64,000 nt of DNA. Origin: Vibrio metoecus. GTDB lineage: Bacteria > Pseudomonadota > Gammaproteobacteria > Enterobacterales > Vibrionaceae. Under the pieces are notes generated by a model. It made no database searches. It saw nothing but the letters and a program-made list of their open reading frames with translations, and was not told where the DNA came from. Below are positions 50,347 through 59,059 of this stretch, in pieces (positions within the stretch are counted from its first letter, which is position 1; the number at the start of each line of letters is the position of its first letter). The stretch spans positions 62,001 through 126,000 of the forward strand of contig NZ_CP035687.1 of NCBI RefSeq assembly GCF_009665255.1, given 5' to 3'. The position numbers and the translations under genes are program-made.

Positions 50347-52086
50347 ATGCCTATGAGAAGAAAAAATCAGCCAGCGTCGATCACGTTGGCACACATTAAT
50401 GACACCCATTCCTACTTTGAACCCACCTCGTTACAACTGACGCTTGAACATGAAGCGGATACGCTAAAACCGTTTGTCAGTGCGGGTGGCTTCGCTCGAA
50501 TAGCAACCCGTGTCGCACAGTTACGTGATGATGCAGATCGTATTCAGCGAGAATTCCTGTTTTTGCATGCGGGTGATTGCTTTCAAGGTACCTTGTATTT
50601 CTCGCTGTTCAAAGGTAAAGCCAATGCCGACATGCTCAATGCCCTTAAATTGGATGCAATGGCGGTCGGCAATCATGAACTGGATATGGGAAACTATCCG
50701 GTTGCTCAGTTTGCCCAGCGTATCCAGTTTCCATTATTAGCCGGGAACTGGGATCTCTCACATGAGCGCGAGAGTAAATCACTGCGTCTGGCAACCAATC
50801 CGAAAGTTTACAGTTTTGACGCAGCTCAAGGGTATGCTCGCTGGATCGAAAAAGAGGCAAAAGGGGAGAAGATTGCAATCTTTGGCCTTTCGATTGATAA
50901 AATGGCCGATATTGCTAACCCTGACAGTGATACTCCTTTCGTTAACGCGGTGGCTACAGCCAAAGCCACCGTATCAGCCATTCATCGGCAAGGTATCAAT
51001 AAAATTGTGTTACTGAGCCATCTTGGTTATGAAGGTGATATAGCGCTTGCAGAACAAGTCGCAGGGATCAGCGTGATCGTCGGTGGTCATAGCCATGTCT
51101 TGCAGGGAGATTTCTCCGCACTCGGCATTGGCAGCCAAGACGAATATGGCTTGAAGATCAATAACACCTATATTGTTCAGGCGGGTTTTTATGCGCTCAC
51201 ACTCGGTCATTGCCAAATTGATTTTGCTGCTGATGGAGAAGTGACACGATTTGAGGGGCGTAACGAGCTATTGCTAGGACGACGCATGTTTGTTGATGCA
51301 AGTATGAGCCAAGAACAAATCAGTGAGCACTACAGCCAAGCACGCGATGAAGTGGATAATCATCCTAATGTCGTGGTCTGTAAGAAAGATCCTGTATTGC
51401 ACAAACTGCTACAGGAAAAATACATTCCGAGAGTTCGCCAGCTACAGCAACAGATCATTGCACAGGCGGATCGCACGCTGCGCCATATCCGAATTCCGGA
51501 TACTGCAGGAGGCAGTGAAATAGCTCCGCTAGTGGCTAAGGCATTTGTACATGCACTCAATAAGCGAGGTTTGGACGTTCAGTTTGCGATTCATAATGCT
51601 GGCGGTGTACGAACGTCTATTTTGCCGGGATCGATTTCGGTTGCCGATGTGGCAGGAAAACTTTTGCCTTTTGCCGTGCCGATCGGTGTTTACCAAGTCA
51701 CTGGGCGGGTCATTGCTCGTGCGCTCGAAGGGGCAATCAACAATGCATTAAGTAATGGGGTAGAAGGGACAGGATCGGGCAGTTATCCGTATTGTCATCA
51801 ATTGCGCTATCAATATCTGGCGCATAAGCCGCTTGGTCAACGTATTACACAATTGCAGATTTGCTTAGAGGGAAAATGGCAACCTGTTGATTTTGATAGC
51901 TCATATTGCGGTACATCTTCGGCTTATACCATGAAAGGCAAAGAAGGTTATGATGCGTTGTTGGAAATGGAAGGTGAGGGCATGGTCACGCAGATCTCCA
52001 TGGCAGATGCATTTATTGAACTGCTTTCTGATTGTCCTGACTTGCTCACAACACACTCCAATAATTTTTGTGAATGCCATCATTAA
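50347..52086 (+). CDS. UshA-family 5'-nucleotidase/metallophosphatase without a signal peptide
   Basis: The 579-aa product has an N-terminal metallophosphoesterase domain: LAHINDTHSY (D, H), LHAGDCFQGT (D), AVGNHELDMG (N, H), LLSHLGYEGD (H) and IVGGHSHVLQG (GHxH). The C-terminal 5'-nucleotidase domain contains AIHNAGGVRTSILPG and FGVY/YQVTG-type substrate parts. It should release phosphate from nucleotides. Unlike UshA, the N-terminus (MPMRRKNQPASITLAHIN) has no hydrophobic signal, so a cytoplasmic place or a non-Sec route is implied. Confidence 0.9.
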   Translation: MPMRRKNQPASITLAHINDTHSYFEPTSLQLTLEHEADTLKPFVSAGGFARIATRVAQLRDDADRIQREFLFLHAGDCFQGTLYFSLFKGKANADMLNALKLDAMAVGNHELDMGNYPVAQFAQRIQFPLLAGNWDLSHERESKSLRLATNPKVYSFDAAQGYARWIEKEAKGEKIAIFGLSIDKMADIANPDSDTPFVNAVATAKATVSAIHRQGINKIVLLSHLGYEGDIALAEQVAGISVIVGGHSHVLQGDFSALGIGSQDEYGLKINNTYIVQAGFYALTLGHCQIDFAADGEVTRFEGRNELLLGRRMFVDASMSQEQISEHYSQARDEVDNHPNVVVCKKDPVLHKLLQEKYIPRVRQLQQQIIAQADRTLRHIRIPDTAGGSEIAPLVAKAFVHALNKRGLDVQFAIHNAGGVRTSILPGSISVADVAGKLLPFAVPIGVYQVTGRVIARALEGAINNALSNGVEGTGSGSYPYCHQLRYQYLAHKPLGQRITQLQICLEGKWQPVDFDSSYCGTSSAYTMKGKEGYDALLEMEGEGMVTQISMADAFIELLSDCPDLLTTHSNNFCECHH

Positions 52087-52199
52087 TATTGATATTGGAC
52101 ATCAACATATTCGAGATTATTGAGAACCAATAATTGGCATATAGCTTGCTATGTTCTGTTTAGTTTCTGCTCAATTCTGCCGAGCAAAAGGGGAAGAAC

Positions 52200-52295
52200 A
52201 TGTTAAGTCAAGATTGGTTCGATACATTAGTAGTGGTGGCTTGGGTTGGCGTATGGTCAGCTCTCATTTATCTATTACCTTTCGCCGGTGTTTAG
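52200..52295 (+). CDS. Small hydrophobic protein (31 aa)
   Basis: ATG 52200 is preceded by GGGGAAG at 5-10 bases. The frame reads MLSQDWFDTLVVVAWVGVWS then ALIYLLPFAGV and stops at TAG 52293-52295. It is a single membrane helix with a short polar N-terminus. A clear terminator at 52355-52385 ends the transcript before the riboswitch. I do not know the family; it may be a small membrane protein. It is too short for most gene callers. Confidence 0.6.
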   Translation: MLSQDWFDTLVVVAWVGVWSALIYLLPFAGV

Positions 52296-52354
52296 ATATA
52301 CCAGTATTTAGTTACCGCGTCTGCTGCAATTCGATACTGGGCAGCCATACCTAG

Positions 52355-52385
52355 AAGGAGCCTTTACTACGGCTCCTTTTTCTTC
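52355..52385 (+). terminator. Terminator upstream of the riboswitch
   Basis: AAGGAGCC/GGCTCCTT 8-bp stem followed by TTTTTCTT. It separates the 31-aa gene from the terC transcript. Confidence 0.85.
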
Positions 52386-52435
52386 ATCCGCTCATAGACA
52401 TCGTTTTAGCACAGGCATAAAATGGCGCTGTTTTG

Positions 52436-52604
52436 GGGAGTAGTCGCCTTAGGTTTATTTGTCGTCATCACGTTGAGATTGACTCAACCGGCAAATATAA
52501 GCTCTGAATCCAACTTCAATGCTTCGACGAGACCAACGCATTCAATGCTGTATTTATTGCAGCGCTTATTGGTATGCGGAGGGTCTTGAGGTTTGGCGAC
52601 TACC
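52436..52604 (+). ncRNA. yybP-ykoY (Mn2+-sensing) riboswitch
   Basis: The leader of the terC/alx gene starts with GGGGAGTAGTCGCC. The closing stem P1 pairs TAGTCGCC (52441-52448) with GGCGACTA (52595-52602). A second stem has GTTGAG/CTCAAC near 52470-52490. The conserved CGAGACC loop is at 52526-52532. These are the hallmarks of the Mn riboswitch class that controls alx and mntP in E. coli. The match is by eye. Confidence 0.8.
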
Positions 52605-52609
52605 TAAGA

Positions 52610-52627
52610 TCTTCCGTTTTCGGAGGA
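52610..52627 (+). promoter_or_regulatory. Hairpin hiding the terC ribosome-binding site
   Basis: TCTTCCG (52610-52616) pairs with CGGAGGA (52621-52627) around loop TTTT. GGAGG is the Shine-Dalgarno site of the terC ATG at 52631. It lies directly after the riboswitch P1 stem, so it is a likely expression platform acting on translation. Confidence 0.7.
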
Positions 52628-52630
52628 AAT

Positions 52631-53587
52631 ATGTCCCCAATGACTTATCTGGGCTTCGGCCTACTTACCTTAACTCTTGTGGCTGTTGATTTGTGGCAAA
52701 CCCGTGGAGGAAAAGTCACGATCAAAAATGCGGCTATCTGGAGTCTTTTCTGGTTTCTTCTGGCATTTGTTTTTGCCGTAAGCCTTTACTACGGTTGGCA
52801 ATGGTATGCACCGCACAGCAGTTACAGCGCAGAAAAAGCCACCCTCTCCTTTATTACTGGTTACTTGCTCGAAAAATCATTGAGTGTTGATAACTTATTT
52901 GTTTTTGCGATTATTTTTCATCAATACTCCGTGCCGGAGCACTTGCGCCCGCGTGCTCTCTTGTGGGGAGTGGTTGGTGCTTTGGTTTTACGTGCCATCA
53001 TGATTGCTGTAGGGGCTCAGCTACTCAGCCAATACCATTGGATTTTATATGTGTTTGCTCTGTTCCTGATTTGGACAGGGATCCAATTAGCGCGAGATAA
53101 AGGTGAAGAGGCTATCAATCCATTGCCTGAGCGATTGATTCGTCGCTGGTTTAGAGTAACAGAGGAGTATCAAGACAATAGGCTTATCACCAAACAGCAA
53201 GGCCGCTGGTGGGTCACACCTATGTTTATCGTAATTGGTGTTATCGCATTTATGGATGTGATGTTTGCACTGGACTCAATTCCCGCTATTTTTGCGGTGA
53301 CACAAGAGCCATTCTTGGTTCTGGCAGCAAACGTATTTGCTCTACTTGGTTTGCGATCCCTGTATTTTGTGCTGCAGGGAATGATGGATAAATTTTTCTA
53401 TCTTAAACCAGCATTAGCTTTCATTATGATGTTTATTGGTGTGAAGATGATGTTAGTTGGTTCACCTTGGGCAATACCAACTCCTGTTTCCTTGTGTGTT
53501 TTGTTGATCACGATGAGCGTGGCGGTGATTGCTTCATTAGTTCGTCAAAAAGGACAACGTAAAGCCATCATCGGGAAAAATTTATAA
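52631..53587 (+). CDS. TerC/Alx-family membrane protein
   Basis: The 318-aa product has about nine membrane helices and the TerC signature YLLEKSLSVDNLFVFAIIF, plus FMDVMFALDSIPAIFAVTQ with the acidic residues of the putative metal path. E. coli Alx and related TerC proteins take part in manganese export or co-translational metallation. The start at 52631 is set by GGAGG; a longer frame from 52574 overlaps the riboswitch. The Mn riboswitch upstream supports a manganese role. Confidence 0.93.
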   Translation: MSPMTYLGFGLLTLTLVAVDLWQTRGGKVTIKNAAIWSLFWFLLAFVFAVSLYYGWQWYAPHSSYSAEKATLSFITGYLLEKSLSVDNLFVFAIIFHQYSVPEHLRPRALLWGVVGALVLRAIMIAVGAQLLSQYHWILYVFALFLIWTGIQLARDKGEEAINPLPERLIRRWFRVTEEYQDNRLITKQQGRWWVTPMFIVIGVIAFMDVMFALDSIPAIFAVTQEPFLVLAANVFALLGLRSLYFVLQGMMDKFFYLKPALAFIMMFIGVKMMLVGSPWAIPTPVSLCVLLITMSVAVIASLVRQKGQRKAIIGKNL

Positions 53588-53665
53588 TAAACAGCACACT
53601 CTCCTTATTTACCCATGTGAGAAGAGAGAAACATTTAGTAAAAAAATACAGTAAATGGTTTGTTA

Positions 53666-53700
53666 AATTATTTGAGTGCGAAAATGGCGCTCAAATAATT
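53666..53700. repeat. AT-rich stem-loop after terC
   Basis: AATTATTTGAG/CTCAAATAATT arms of 11 bp extend inward by about three pairs (one G-T). There is no T-run after it. It may be a 3'-end structure or operator. Confidence 0.5.
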
Positions 53701-53757
53701 ATGCGATGAAAATGCTTGATTTTTGATCTTTTTGGTTTGAGATTGCATATCTAACCC

Positions 53758-53773
53758 GGCGTTTGTTAACGCC
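53758..53773. repeat. GGCGTT/AACGCC hairpin
   Basis: 6-bp stem with loop TGTT, then TTGTTTC on the plus strand. It may be a weak terminator for terC. The remaining 53588-53887 gap shows no gene. Confidence 0.45.
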
Positions 53774-53887
53774 TTGTTTCATTAGTTTAACTTATTCGAA
53801 TGTGTAAAATTAGTCATTTTCTAACCATCAAGTGATTGACTAATATTCACATCAACAAAGTAAGTGACCGATTCAAGAGAGGCTAAC

Positions 53888-54076
53888 ATGGCTCATGCAA
53901 TGCAAATGGGAACAATGACTGTCCCAACCTCTAAGGATAAAAAAACCTATACGGTTAACTTCAAAGGATTGATTGCTCATCTGTTTGACATTTTGTTTGT
54001 AGATAATGAACCACGTCATTACTACGCTGCTGAAATGTCAGCACACATCCAAAAAGATGTGGGTTTGTACCGTTAA
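53888..54076 (+). CDS. Small conserved-type hypothetical protein (62 aa)
   Basis: ATG 53888 is preceded by AAGAGAGG at 5-12 bases. It reads MAHAMQMGTMTVPTSKDKKT then a mixed region and ends MSAHIQKDVGLYR. It is soluble and basic with no membrane segment. Its own terminator follows. The family is not recognised, but the context (promoter gap, ribosome-binding site, terminator) supports a real gene. Confidence 0.7.
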   Translation: MAHAMQMGTMTVPTSKDKKTYTVNFKGLIAHLFDILFVDNEPRHYYAAEMSAHIQKDVGLYR

Positions 54077-54096
54077 GCACACAAAAATCGAATTTG

Positions 54097-54125
54097 AAAA
54101 GTCGGCAAATTGCCGACTTTTTTGT
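54097..54125 (+). terminator. Terminator of the 62-aa gene
   Basis: AAAAGTCGGCAA/TTGCCGACTTTTTT gives a 12-bp near-perfect palindrome ending in a T-run. Confidence 0.88.
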
Positions 54126-54161
54126 TTTTAATTTTGGTTGATGGCATCACCTGATGCTGCA

Positions 54162-54198
54162 AATAAAGAAAAAGCGCCAACAGCGCTTTTTCTTTATT
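54162..54198. terminator. Bidirectional terminator
   Basis: AATAAAGAAAAAGCGC/GCGCTTTTTCTTTATT forms a 15-16-bp stem with a 6-base loop. It lies just past the stop of the PhnA-like gene on the minus strand. Confidence 0.85.
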
Positions 54199-54232
54199 CA
54201 TCTCGTTCGAACACTCAATGGTTCATTCGCGA

Positions 54233-54799
54233 TTATTTTTTACGGCAGTATTCAGCAATGATGTACATGCTCTGGCCGTTGACTTTACCTTGAATATGCT
54301 TTGGATCTTCAGTCAGTGCGATACCACGAACTGCGGTACCTTGTTTGATCACCATGCTTGAGCCTTTCACTGGCAGATCTTTGATGACAGTAACATCGTC
54401 GCCTTTTTTCAGTTCAACACCGTTCACGTCACGTGGCTTTTCTGCATCATCATCCATACCGATCTCAGCCCACTTTGCAGTGTCTTCATCCAGATACATC
54501 ATATCTAGCAGATCACGAGCCCAAGTTTCTGTTTCAGAAAGGCGTTTGAGTTGGCGCCATGCTTGAACCTGAACAGGTTGCACTTGGCTCCACATGCTGT
54601 CATTTAAACAACGCCAGTGATTTACATCCACTGTCTCTGGGTTTTCGATTTGTCCTTTACAGGTGTCACACAGCATCACAGCGTGATCAACAGTGACTAA
54701 GGCATGCGGAGCAACCACAAAAGGAGAAAGAGGAGCTGATGCAGCGCATAACTCGCATTGTGATTGACAGCGTTCAAGTAAAGTTGCTTCAGTAGACAT
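54233..54799 (-). CDS. PhnA/YjdM-like zinc-ribbon protein
   Basis: The 188-aa product begins MSTEATLLERCQSQCELC. Two Cys pairs (CQSQCELC ... MLCDTCKG) form a zinc ribbon. The C-terminal YjdM domain (~120-188) reads VNGVELKKGDDVTVIKDLPV and MVIKQGTAVRGI. PhnA was linked by name to phosphonate use, but its function is unclear. Start 54799 has AAGGTG upstream; the longer frame upstream lacks one. Confidence 0.87.
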   Translation of the reverse strand: MSTEATLLERCQSQCELCAASAPLSPFVVAPHALVTVDHAVMLCDTCKGQIENPETVDVNHWRCLNDSMWSQVQPVQVQAWRQLKRLSETETWARDLLDMMYLDEDTAKWAEIGMDDDAEKPRDVNGVELKKGDDVTVIKDLPVKGSSMVIKQGTAVRGIALTEDPKHIQGKVNGQSMYIIAEYCRKK

Positions 54800-54993
54800 A
54801 AGTACCCACCTTGTAAATAAATGTAAGCGCGTATTATCCATTTTAAGCTCAAGATTTAAAGGGATAATCGGTAAATTCATCCAAATCACAGATTTTCTTG
54901 AGCAACAGGCGCAGCTGGAAATGGGAAATTTCTGCTTCTTTTCAAGGCTTTCGTTATAATACGGCATCTTTATAGCGACCATCGGATTGAAAC

Positions 54994-56076
54994 TTGGAAC
55001 TGCTTCGCATTGATTATTTAGGCAAACCATTACGACTAGAAGGGTCGATGGCAGGATGGCAACAACTGTTTTGGAATGACATTCTGGTAGCACAGCGTGC
55101 TGCTCAGGAGAGCAATGATGGAGAGATTCAGCATCATTTCCAACTGACGCAAGGGGAGACTGCGCTGGATTGTTGTGTTGCGATCCAATTGACTTGGCAA
55201 CCGTTTGAATTGCGTTACCAAACGTTGCTCAATGGTGACGTTATTTCGCAAGGCGTGCGTAGTGAAAAAGACATTGAGCGCCAAACGCCACATGAAGCGC
55301 CAAAAGTGGAACGCAAATTGAGCGTGGTCGGATTGGCTTCGTTGGCGATGAAAGCGCTCAAGAGTGCCAAGATGATCAAGGTGGTGATGGCTTCCGCCAG
55401 TCTTGCGGCATATTCATGGCTATTTTCATTTCAGTTTGCCCTCGCGTTGATCGGCTGCCTGGTTTTTCACGAATATGGTCATGTGCGAGCAATGAAGTAT
55501 TTTGGTATGAAAACCAAAGGAATATATCTGATCCCATTCTTCGGTGGCTTGGCACTCAGTGACGAGAAAATCAATACCCGTTGGCAAGATGTCGTTATCT
55601 CAATCATGGGACCCTGTTTTGGTTTTTTGCTTTCACTGCTTTTGGTGGGAGTGTACTGGGTAACCGATTCCCCGTTTTGGGCTGCTCTTGCCGTATTCAA
55701 CGCATTTTTGAATTTGTTTAACTTATTGCCAGTATTACCACTAGATGGTGGTCATGTGTTGAAAAGCGTGAGTTTTTCAATGAACAGCAAGGCGGGTCTT
55801 ATTGTCTGTGTACTGGCGATAGCCGGCGGTATTGCACTGAGCTACCGCTTAGGCTTAACCCTGTTTGGATTCCTACTCTTGATGGGGACACTCGATATCA
55901 TTTTTGAGTGGCGTCAACGTCATCATAGTCATTTGCTACCGCTTAACCGTTATGCGCAGGTAGTTTCTACTGTTTGGTATTTAGGGTTGGTGTGTGGCTT
56001 AATCGGAATCATCATCGGGTTTGCTTCCACGGGAGATACACTGTTGAGTCTACCGCTATTAATCTTGGGCACTTAG
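54994..56076 (+). CDS. M50-family site-2-type membrane metalloprotease
   Basis: The 360-aa product has a soluble N-terminal part (~1-100) and a membrane core with the zinc motif HEYGH (His near 159) and the second motif NLLPVLPLDGGHV (~245-257). Other helices follow to the C-terminus. It cuts proteins within the membrane. The frame opens with a TTG at 54994 and a stop lies two codons before it; the first ATG is at 55048. No good ribosome-binding site precedes the TTG, so the start is uncertain. Substrate unknown. Confidence 0.85.
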   Translation: MELLRIDYLGKPLRLEGSMAGWQQLFWNDILVAQRAAQESNDGEIQHHFQLTQGETALDCCVAIQLTWQPFELRYQTLLNGDVISQGVRSEKDIERQTPHEAPKVERKLSVVGLASLAMKALKSAKMIKVVMASASLAAYSWLFSFQFALALIGCLVFHEYGHVRAMKYFGMKTKGIYLIPFFGGLALSDEKINTRWQDVVISIMGPCFGFLLSLLLVGVYWVTDSPFWAALAVFNAFLNLFNLLPVLPLDGGHVLKSVSFSMNSKAGLIVCVLAIAGGIALSYRLGLTLFGFLLLMGTLDIIFEWRQRHHSHLLPLNRYAQVVSTVWYLGLVCGLIGIIIGFASTGDTLLSLPLLILGT

Positions 56077-56169
56077 CTTTTGAGTCAAGCGATAAGAGCC
56101 AAATCGTTAGATTCGGCTCTTATGTCGACCCCCCAATCATCATGCTCAATACAGATGATCATTGGGTCA

Positions 56170-56349
56170 TTAACGCCAATCGCTATCCCAGTATTCTCTA
56201 CCTTCTGGTGCATAGGGTTCATGGCTGGTGACCTTACCGCGCAACTGTTCTAATTGCTGTTCAAGCAGAGTGACAGTTTCTAAATCACCTTCAGAACAAG
56301 CAACATAAATTTCTTGTTCAATGGTTTCAATGCGATCACGAATGTTCAT
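56170..56349 (-). CDS. Small hypothetical protein (59 aa)
   Basis: ATG 56349-56347 is preceded by AGGAGG at 6 bases, one of the best sites in the window. The product reads MNIRDRIETIEQEIYVACSE and ends EYWDSDWR. It is acidic and helical, with heptad-like Leu/Ile positions (IETIEQEI, LLEQQLEQL), so a short coiled coil. It stops at TAA 56172-56170. Family not recognised. Confidence 0.75.
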   Translation of the reverse strand: MNIRDRIETIEQEIYVACSEGDLETVTLLEQQLEQLRGKVTSHEPYAPEGREYWDSDWR

Positions 56350-56514
56350 CGACTACCTCCTGTGATGGCTCTTGCATGTCAATCATTAGGACATTGCGTT
56401 GATGGATTTTTATCCCATCAAGAATAAGTTTAGCCCAAAGCAATGTGGGTTTGTTATGTCAGTTTGACGACAAAACGATGGTTACTGCTAGGTACGAGTT
56501 AAGGCTGAGAAAAG

Positions 56515-56547
56515 ATCCCCTTTAAGTGAACTTTTCTTAAAGGGGAT
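56515..56547 (-). terminator. cti terminator hairpin
   Basis: ATCCCCTTTAAG/CTTAAAGGGGAT is a perfect 12-bp stem with a 9-base loop, just past the cti stop on the minus strand, followed by CTTTTCTC. Confidence 0.75.
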
Positions 56548-56559
56548 AGGAAGGATGAA

Positions 56560-58923
56560 TTAACGATTTTCGAAACGGTTGTAATCGAGCAAGCCAAATT
56601 CAATGGGTTGGTCTTGGCGGTACCATTGATGGACTTCATCGCTAAATGCCCAAAATTCGGGGGAACTGCGGCGAATGGCAAAACGATCCAGTAATGCAAT
56701 ATAGTCTTGCTCGGTCTTCATCTGGGCAAGGTGCTGATAAAGCTCTGGAATTTGATTTTCTTTCAGCTTCAAATACGCCGAAGGATAACTGCCCACAACA
56801 CCTCGTACTAAGGTTAAATCATCGTTTTTGGGATCACGATTATTGTGCTCATCGAATAAGCTGGAAATATTGGTGTGTGCATTGTTATGGATAAGCGTAA
56901 ACAGCTGCGACTGACCATGCTCATTTTCAACCATTAGCATCATCAATTGCGGGATAGGCAGTAAACCTTCCCCACGTAGATGATCGATCTGGCGTAGTAC
57001 AAATTCATTTTCGGCTTTCAAACCTGTCTGAGTAACGGTGTAGCGTTGATTCAGCACAGGTTGTACCTGAGCACGAAGTTTTGTAAATAACTCCAGTTTC
57101 GGGTTGTCGCTAACATAGTGGACGCTAGTGGGTTGGTCAAAAGGTTTGACGTTGCGTTGCAAGAACGCTGAAAACTGTACGCTTTGGTCTTGGTACCAAC
57201 TCGATAACTCTTGATGACGCATAGCACGAGGTAGGAGCGCAACAAAATTACTCTCACCTTCCATACGCAGAAAGTCCATAAACATACGCGTAATAAGCTG
57301 ATGCCCGAAATTGCCGTAAACATCAAAACCGGCAACAAGTAGGTAATGGATACGCTCTAGTAAGGCATAATCCATTACCCAAGCGGTTTTCGGTGGCTCA
57401 CCAACCAAACCTTGTACTACCGATGCACTATCAAAGTGGCGGAAAATGGTTAGCGCCGCATTCGGGTTAGTCCCTGAACCATCCCAAATAATATCCGTGG
57501 TAAGGTGTGTTCCATTTTTAAACCATTGATTAATGAATGCCGATTTAGCTTCAAGGTAACGGCTTTGTTGTAACGAATAGCGCACCCAATTACTCAAAGG
57601 AAGGGCGGTATTCTCTTGTTCCGCGGGCAGTTTTAAGTTATCAACTTGTGAGCGATAAAACTCGTTGACCTCAGGCAGATCGGCTTTATCTGGATCAAGG
57701 AAAAAGACCCAGAATCGGTCATTTATGACGTTTAAGGCAAGCTGCCCCCGACAAACTGGCCCTTTAATAAACGCCATCACGGTGTTCTGGGCATTATCTA
57801 GTAAGAACTTGAAACGTGCTTTCACGGGTAAATCAATAAATGCAGACATTGGGTTTGCTGCAATCTCTGGGGTGTAACTTGGTAACTGTGCAACGTGGTA
57901 GTCGGCATCAATAAACCATGTTTTCCAGTTTGCTATGCGTTGTTGATTGAGGGCAAAAGGCATGTGTGTTTTATCCACAATCGTTTCTTGCTCTGGGATC
58001 AGGCGATAGTAAACACGCTCAACCTTTGGATCATCATAAGGACGGCGAGTCGCAATCCGCTTCACAGGCTCACTGGGTGGTGTCGCTGAGCGAACCAATT
58101 TAAAGAAACGCGGGCGTTCTACGGCGATGTCTGAAAAATAGAGATGTGAGAGAAATAAGTGCTCATAGATATAACGTGCAGTGAGCTGATTTTTACGTGC
58201 ACTGAAATTCAGCAGAGCTTCATATTCATCCACTAAGGTTTGTTCTTGTTGTGAAAGCGGCAAAGGCTGATTCATGACCGCACCTTGTTCTAGCCAAGAG
58301 AGAAGCGTTGCGTATTCATTTGCGGATAAGTTCGGCATGCCAAAAGGCATTCCCCAGTTTGGGTTGTTTTTTTCATATTGCGCCATCTCATTGATCGTTG
58401 GACAGGTTTGTTCACGATCGATCGAAAAATCAAATCCCGTCAATTGATCTTGTTTAGGTAATGGGTGGCGCTCTTTTTGCATCAATAAACGAGCCATAAC
58501 ACCCGCATCAAGGTTGGCTTGTTGTATTTGGTCTCGTTCATTCAATACGGGATGAAAACCTGCCTCACGCCATTGTTGAGTAAATTGTGCATCTTCATAA
58601 AGACGAGTCGGCGTGGCTGCAGTCAGACGAGTGCCTTGATAAACCAATGCTTTACTCGCTCCGCGATCAATTCCGTCAACCGAGGTCATTTTTAACTGAC
58701 AAGGGGCATCGTAACAGGCATGGCAAACAACACAGCGATTATCAATGATCGGTTTCACTTCCTTCATGAAATATTGTGCTTGATTTGATTGCAGAGGCAC
58801 CTGCCGGTTGCGGACATGCTCTGTACCAAACAATTGGTCATAATTGATGCCTGCGTACATAGCACACCCGGAAAATAGAGTCACGAATAGCAGAAGGAGA
58901 GAGGATTTAGAGTTCATGTTCAC
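56560..58923 (-). CDS. cti: Fatty acid cis/trans isomerase
   Basis: The 787-aa product is close to Pseudomonas Cti in length. The N-terminal signal ends in FSGCAMY, a lipobox-like Cys at residue 20. The cytochrome c heme motif CVVCH (64-68) follows, in the form CVVCHACYDAPC typical of Cti. The enzyme converts cis to trans unsaturated fatty acids in membrane lipids as a fast response to solvents, heat or other membrane stress. It acts in the periplasm. Confidence 0.95.
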   Translation of the reverse strand: MNMNSKSSLLLLFVTLFSGCAMYAGINYDQLFGTEHVRNRQVPLQSNQAQYFMKEVKPIIDNRCVVCHACYDAPCQLKMTSVDGIDRGASKALVYQGTRLTAATPTRLYEDAQFTQQWREAGFHPVLNERDQIQQANLDAGVMARLLMQKERHPLPKQDQLTGFDFSIDREQTCPTINEMAQYEKNNPNWGMPFGMPNLSANEYATLLSWLEQGAVMNQPLPLSQQEQTLVDEYEALLNFSARKNQLTARYIYEHLFLSHLYFSDIAVERPRFFKLVRSATPPSEPVKRIATRRPYDDPKVERVYYRLIPEQETIVDKTHMPFALNQQRIANWKTWFIDADYHVAQLPSYTPEIAANPMSAFIDLPVKARFKFLLDNAQNTVMAFIKGPVCRGQLALNVINDRFWVFFLDPDKADLPEVNEFYRSQVDNLKLPAEQENTALPLSNWVRYSLQQSRYLEAKSAFINQWFKNGTHLTTDIIWDGSGTNPNAALTIFRHFDSASVVQGLVGEPPKTAWVMDYALLERIHYLLVAGFDVYGNFGHQLITRMFMDFLRMEGESNFVALLPRAMRHQELSSWYQDQSVQFSAFLQRNVKPFDQPTSVHYVSDNPKLELFTKLRAQVQPVLNQRYTVTQTGLKAENEFVLRQIDHLRGEGLLPIPQLMMLMVENEHGQSQLFTLIHNNAHTNISSLFDEHNNRDPKNDDLTLVRGVVGSYPSAYLKLKENQIPELYQHLAQMKTEQDYIALLDRFAIRRSSPEFWAFSDEVHQWYRQDQPIEFGLLDYNRFENR

Positions 58924-59009
58924 TAAACGAAAAATGAGAATGAGTGAATTAAAGCAAAGGAAGAGGGGAAATGTCCAACTTGCGGCTTTCTCTACTAAGA
59001 GAAAGCAGA

Positions 59010-59038
59010 TAAAAAAGAGCCTGACTAGGTCAGGCTCT
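59010..59038 (-). terminator. Terminator of the OFA transporter gene
   Basis: AGAGCCTGAC/GTCAGGCTCT 10-bp stem with loop TAG. The minus strand then has TTTTTT. Confidence 0.88.
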
Positions 59039-59059
59039 GAACAACAAGAGAATTTCAGG

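Noticed and set aside
53758..53773. Stray attC at GGCGTTTGTTAACGCC
   Set aside because: Only a short hairpin with no R and L core arrangement and no cassette gene context.
54800..55093. N-terminal extension of the PhnA-like frame
   Set aside because: It overlaps the divergent M50 gene start and has no homologous look; AAGGTG marks the start at 54799.
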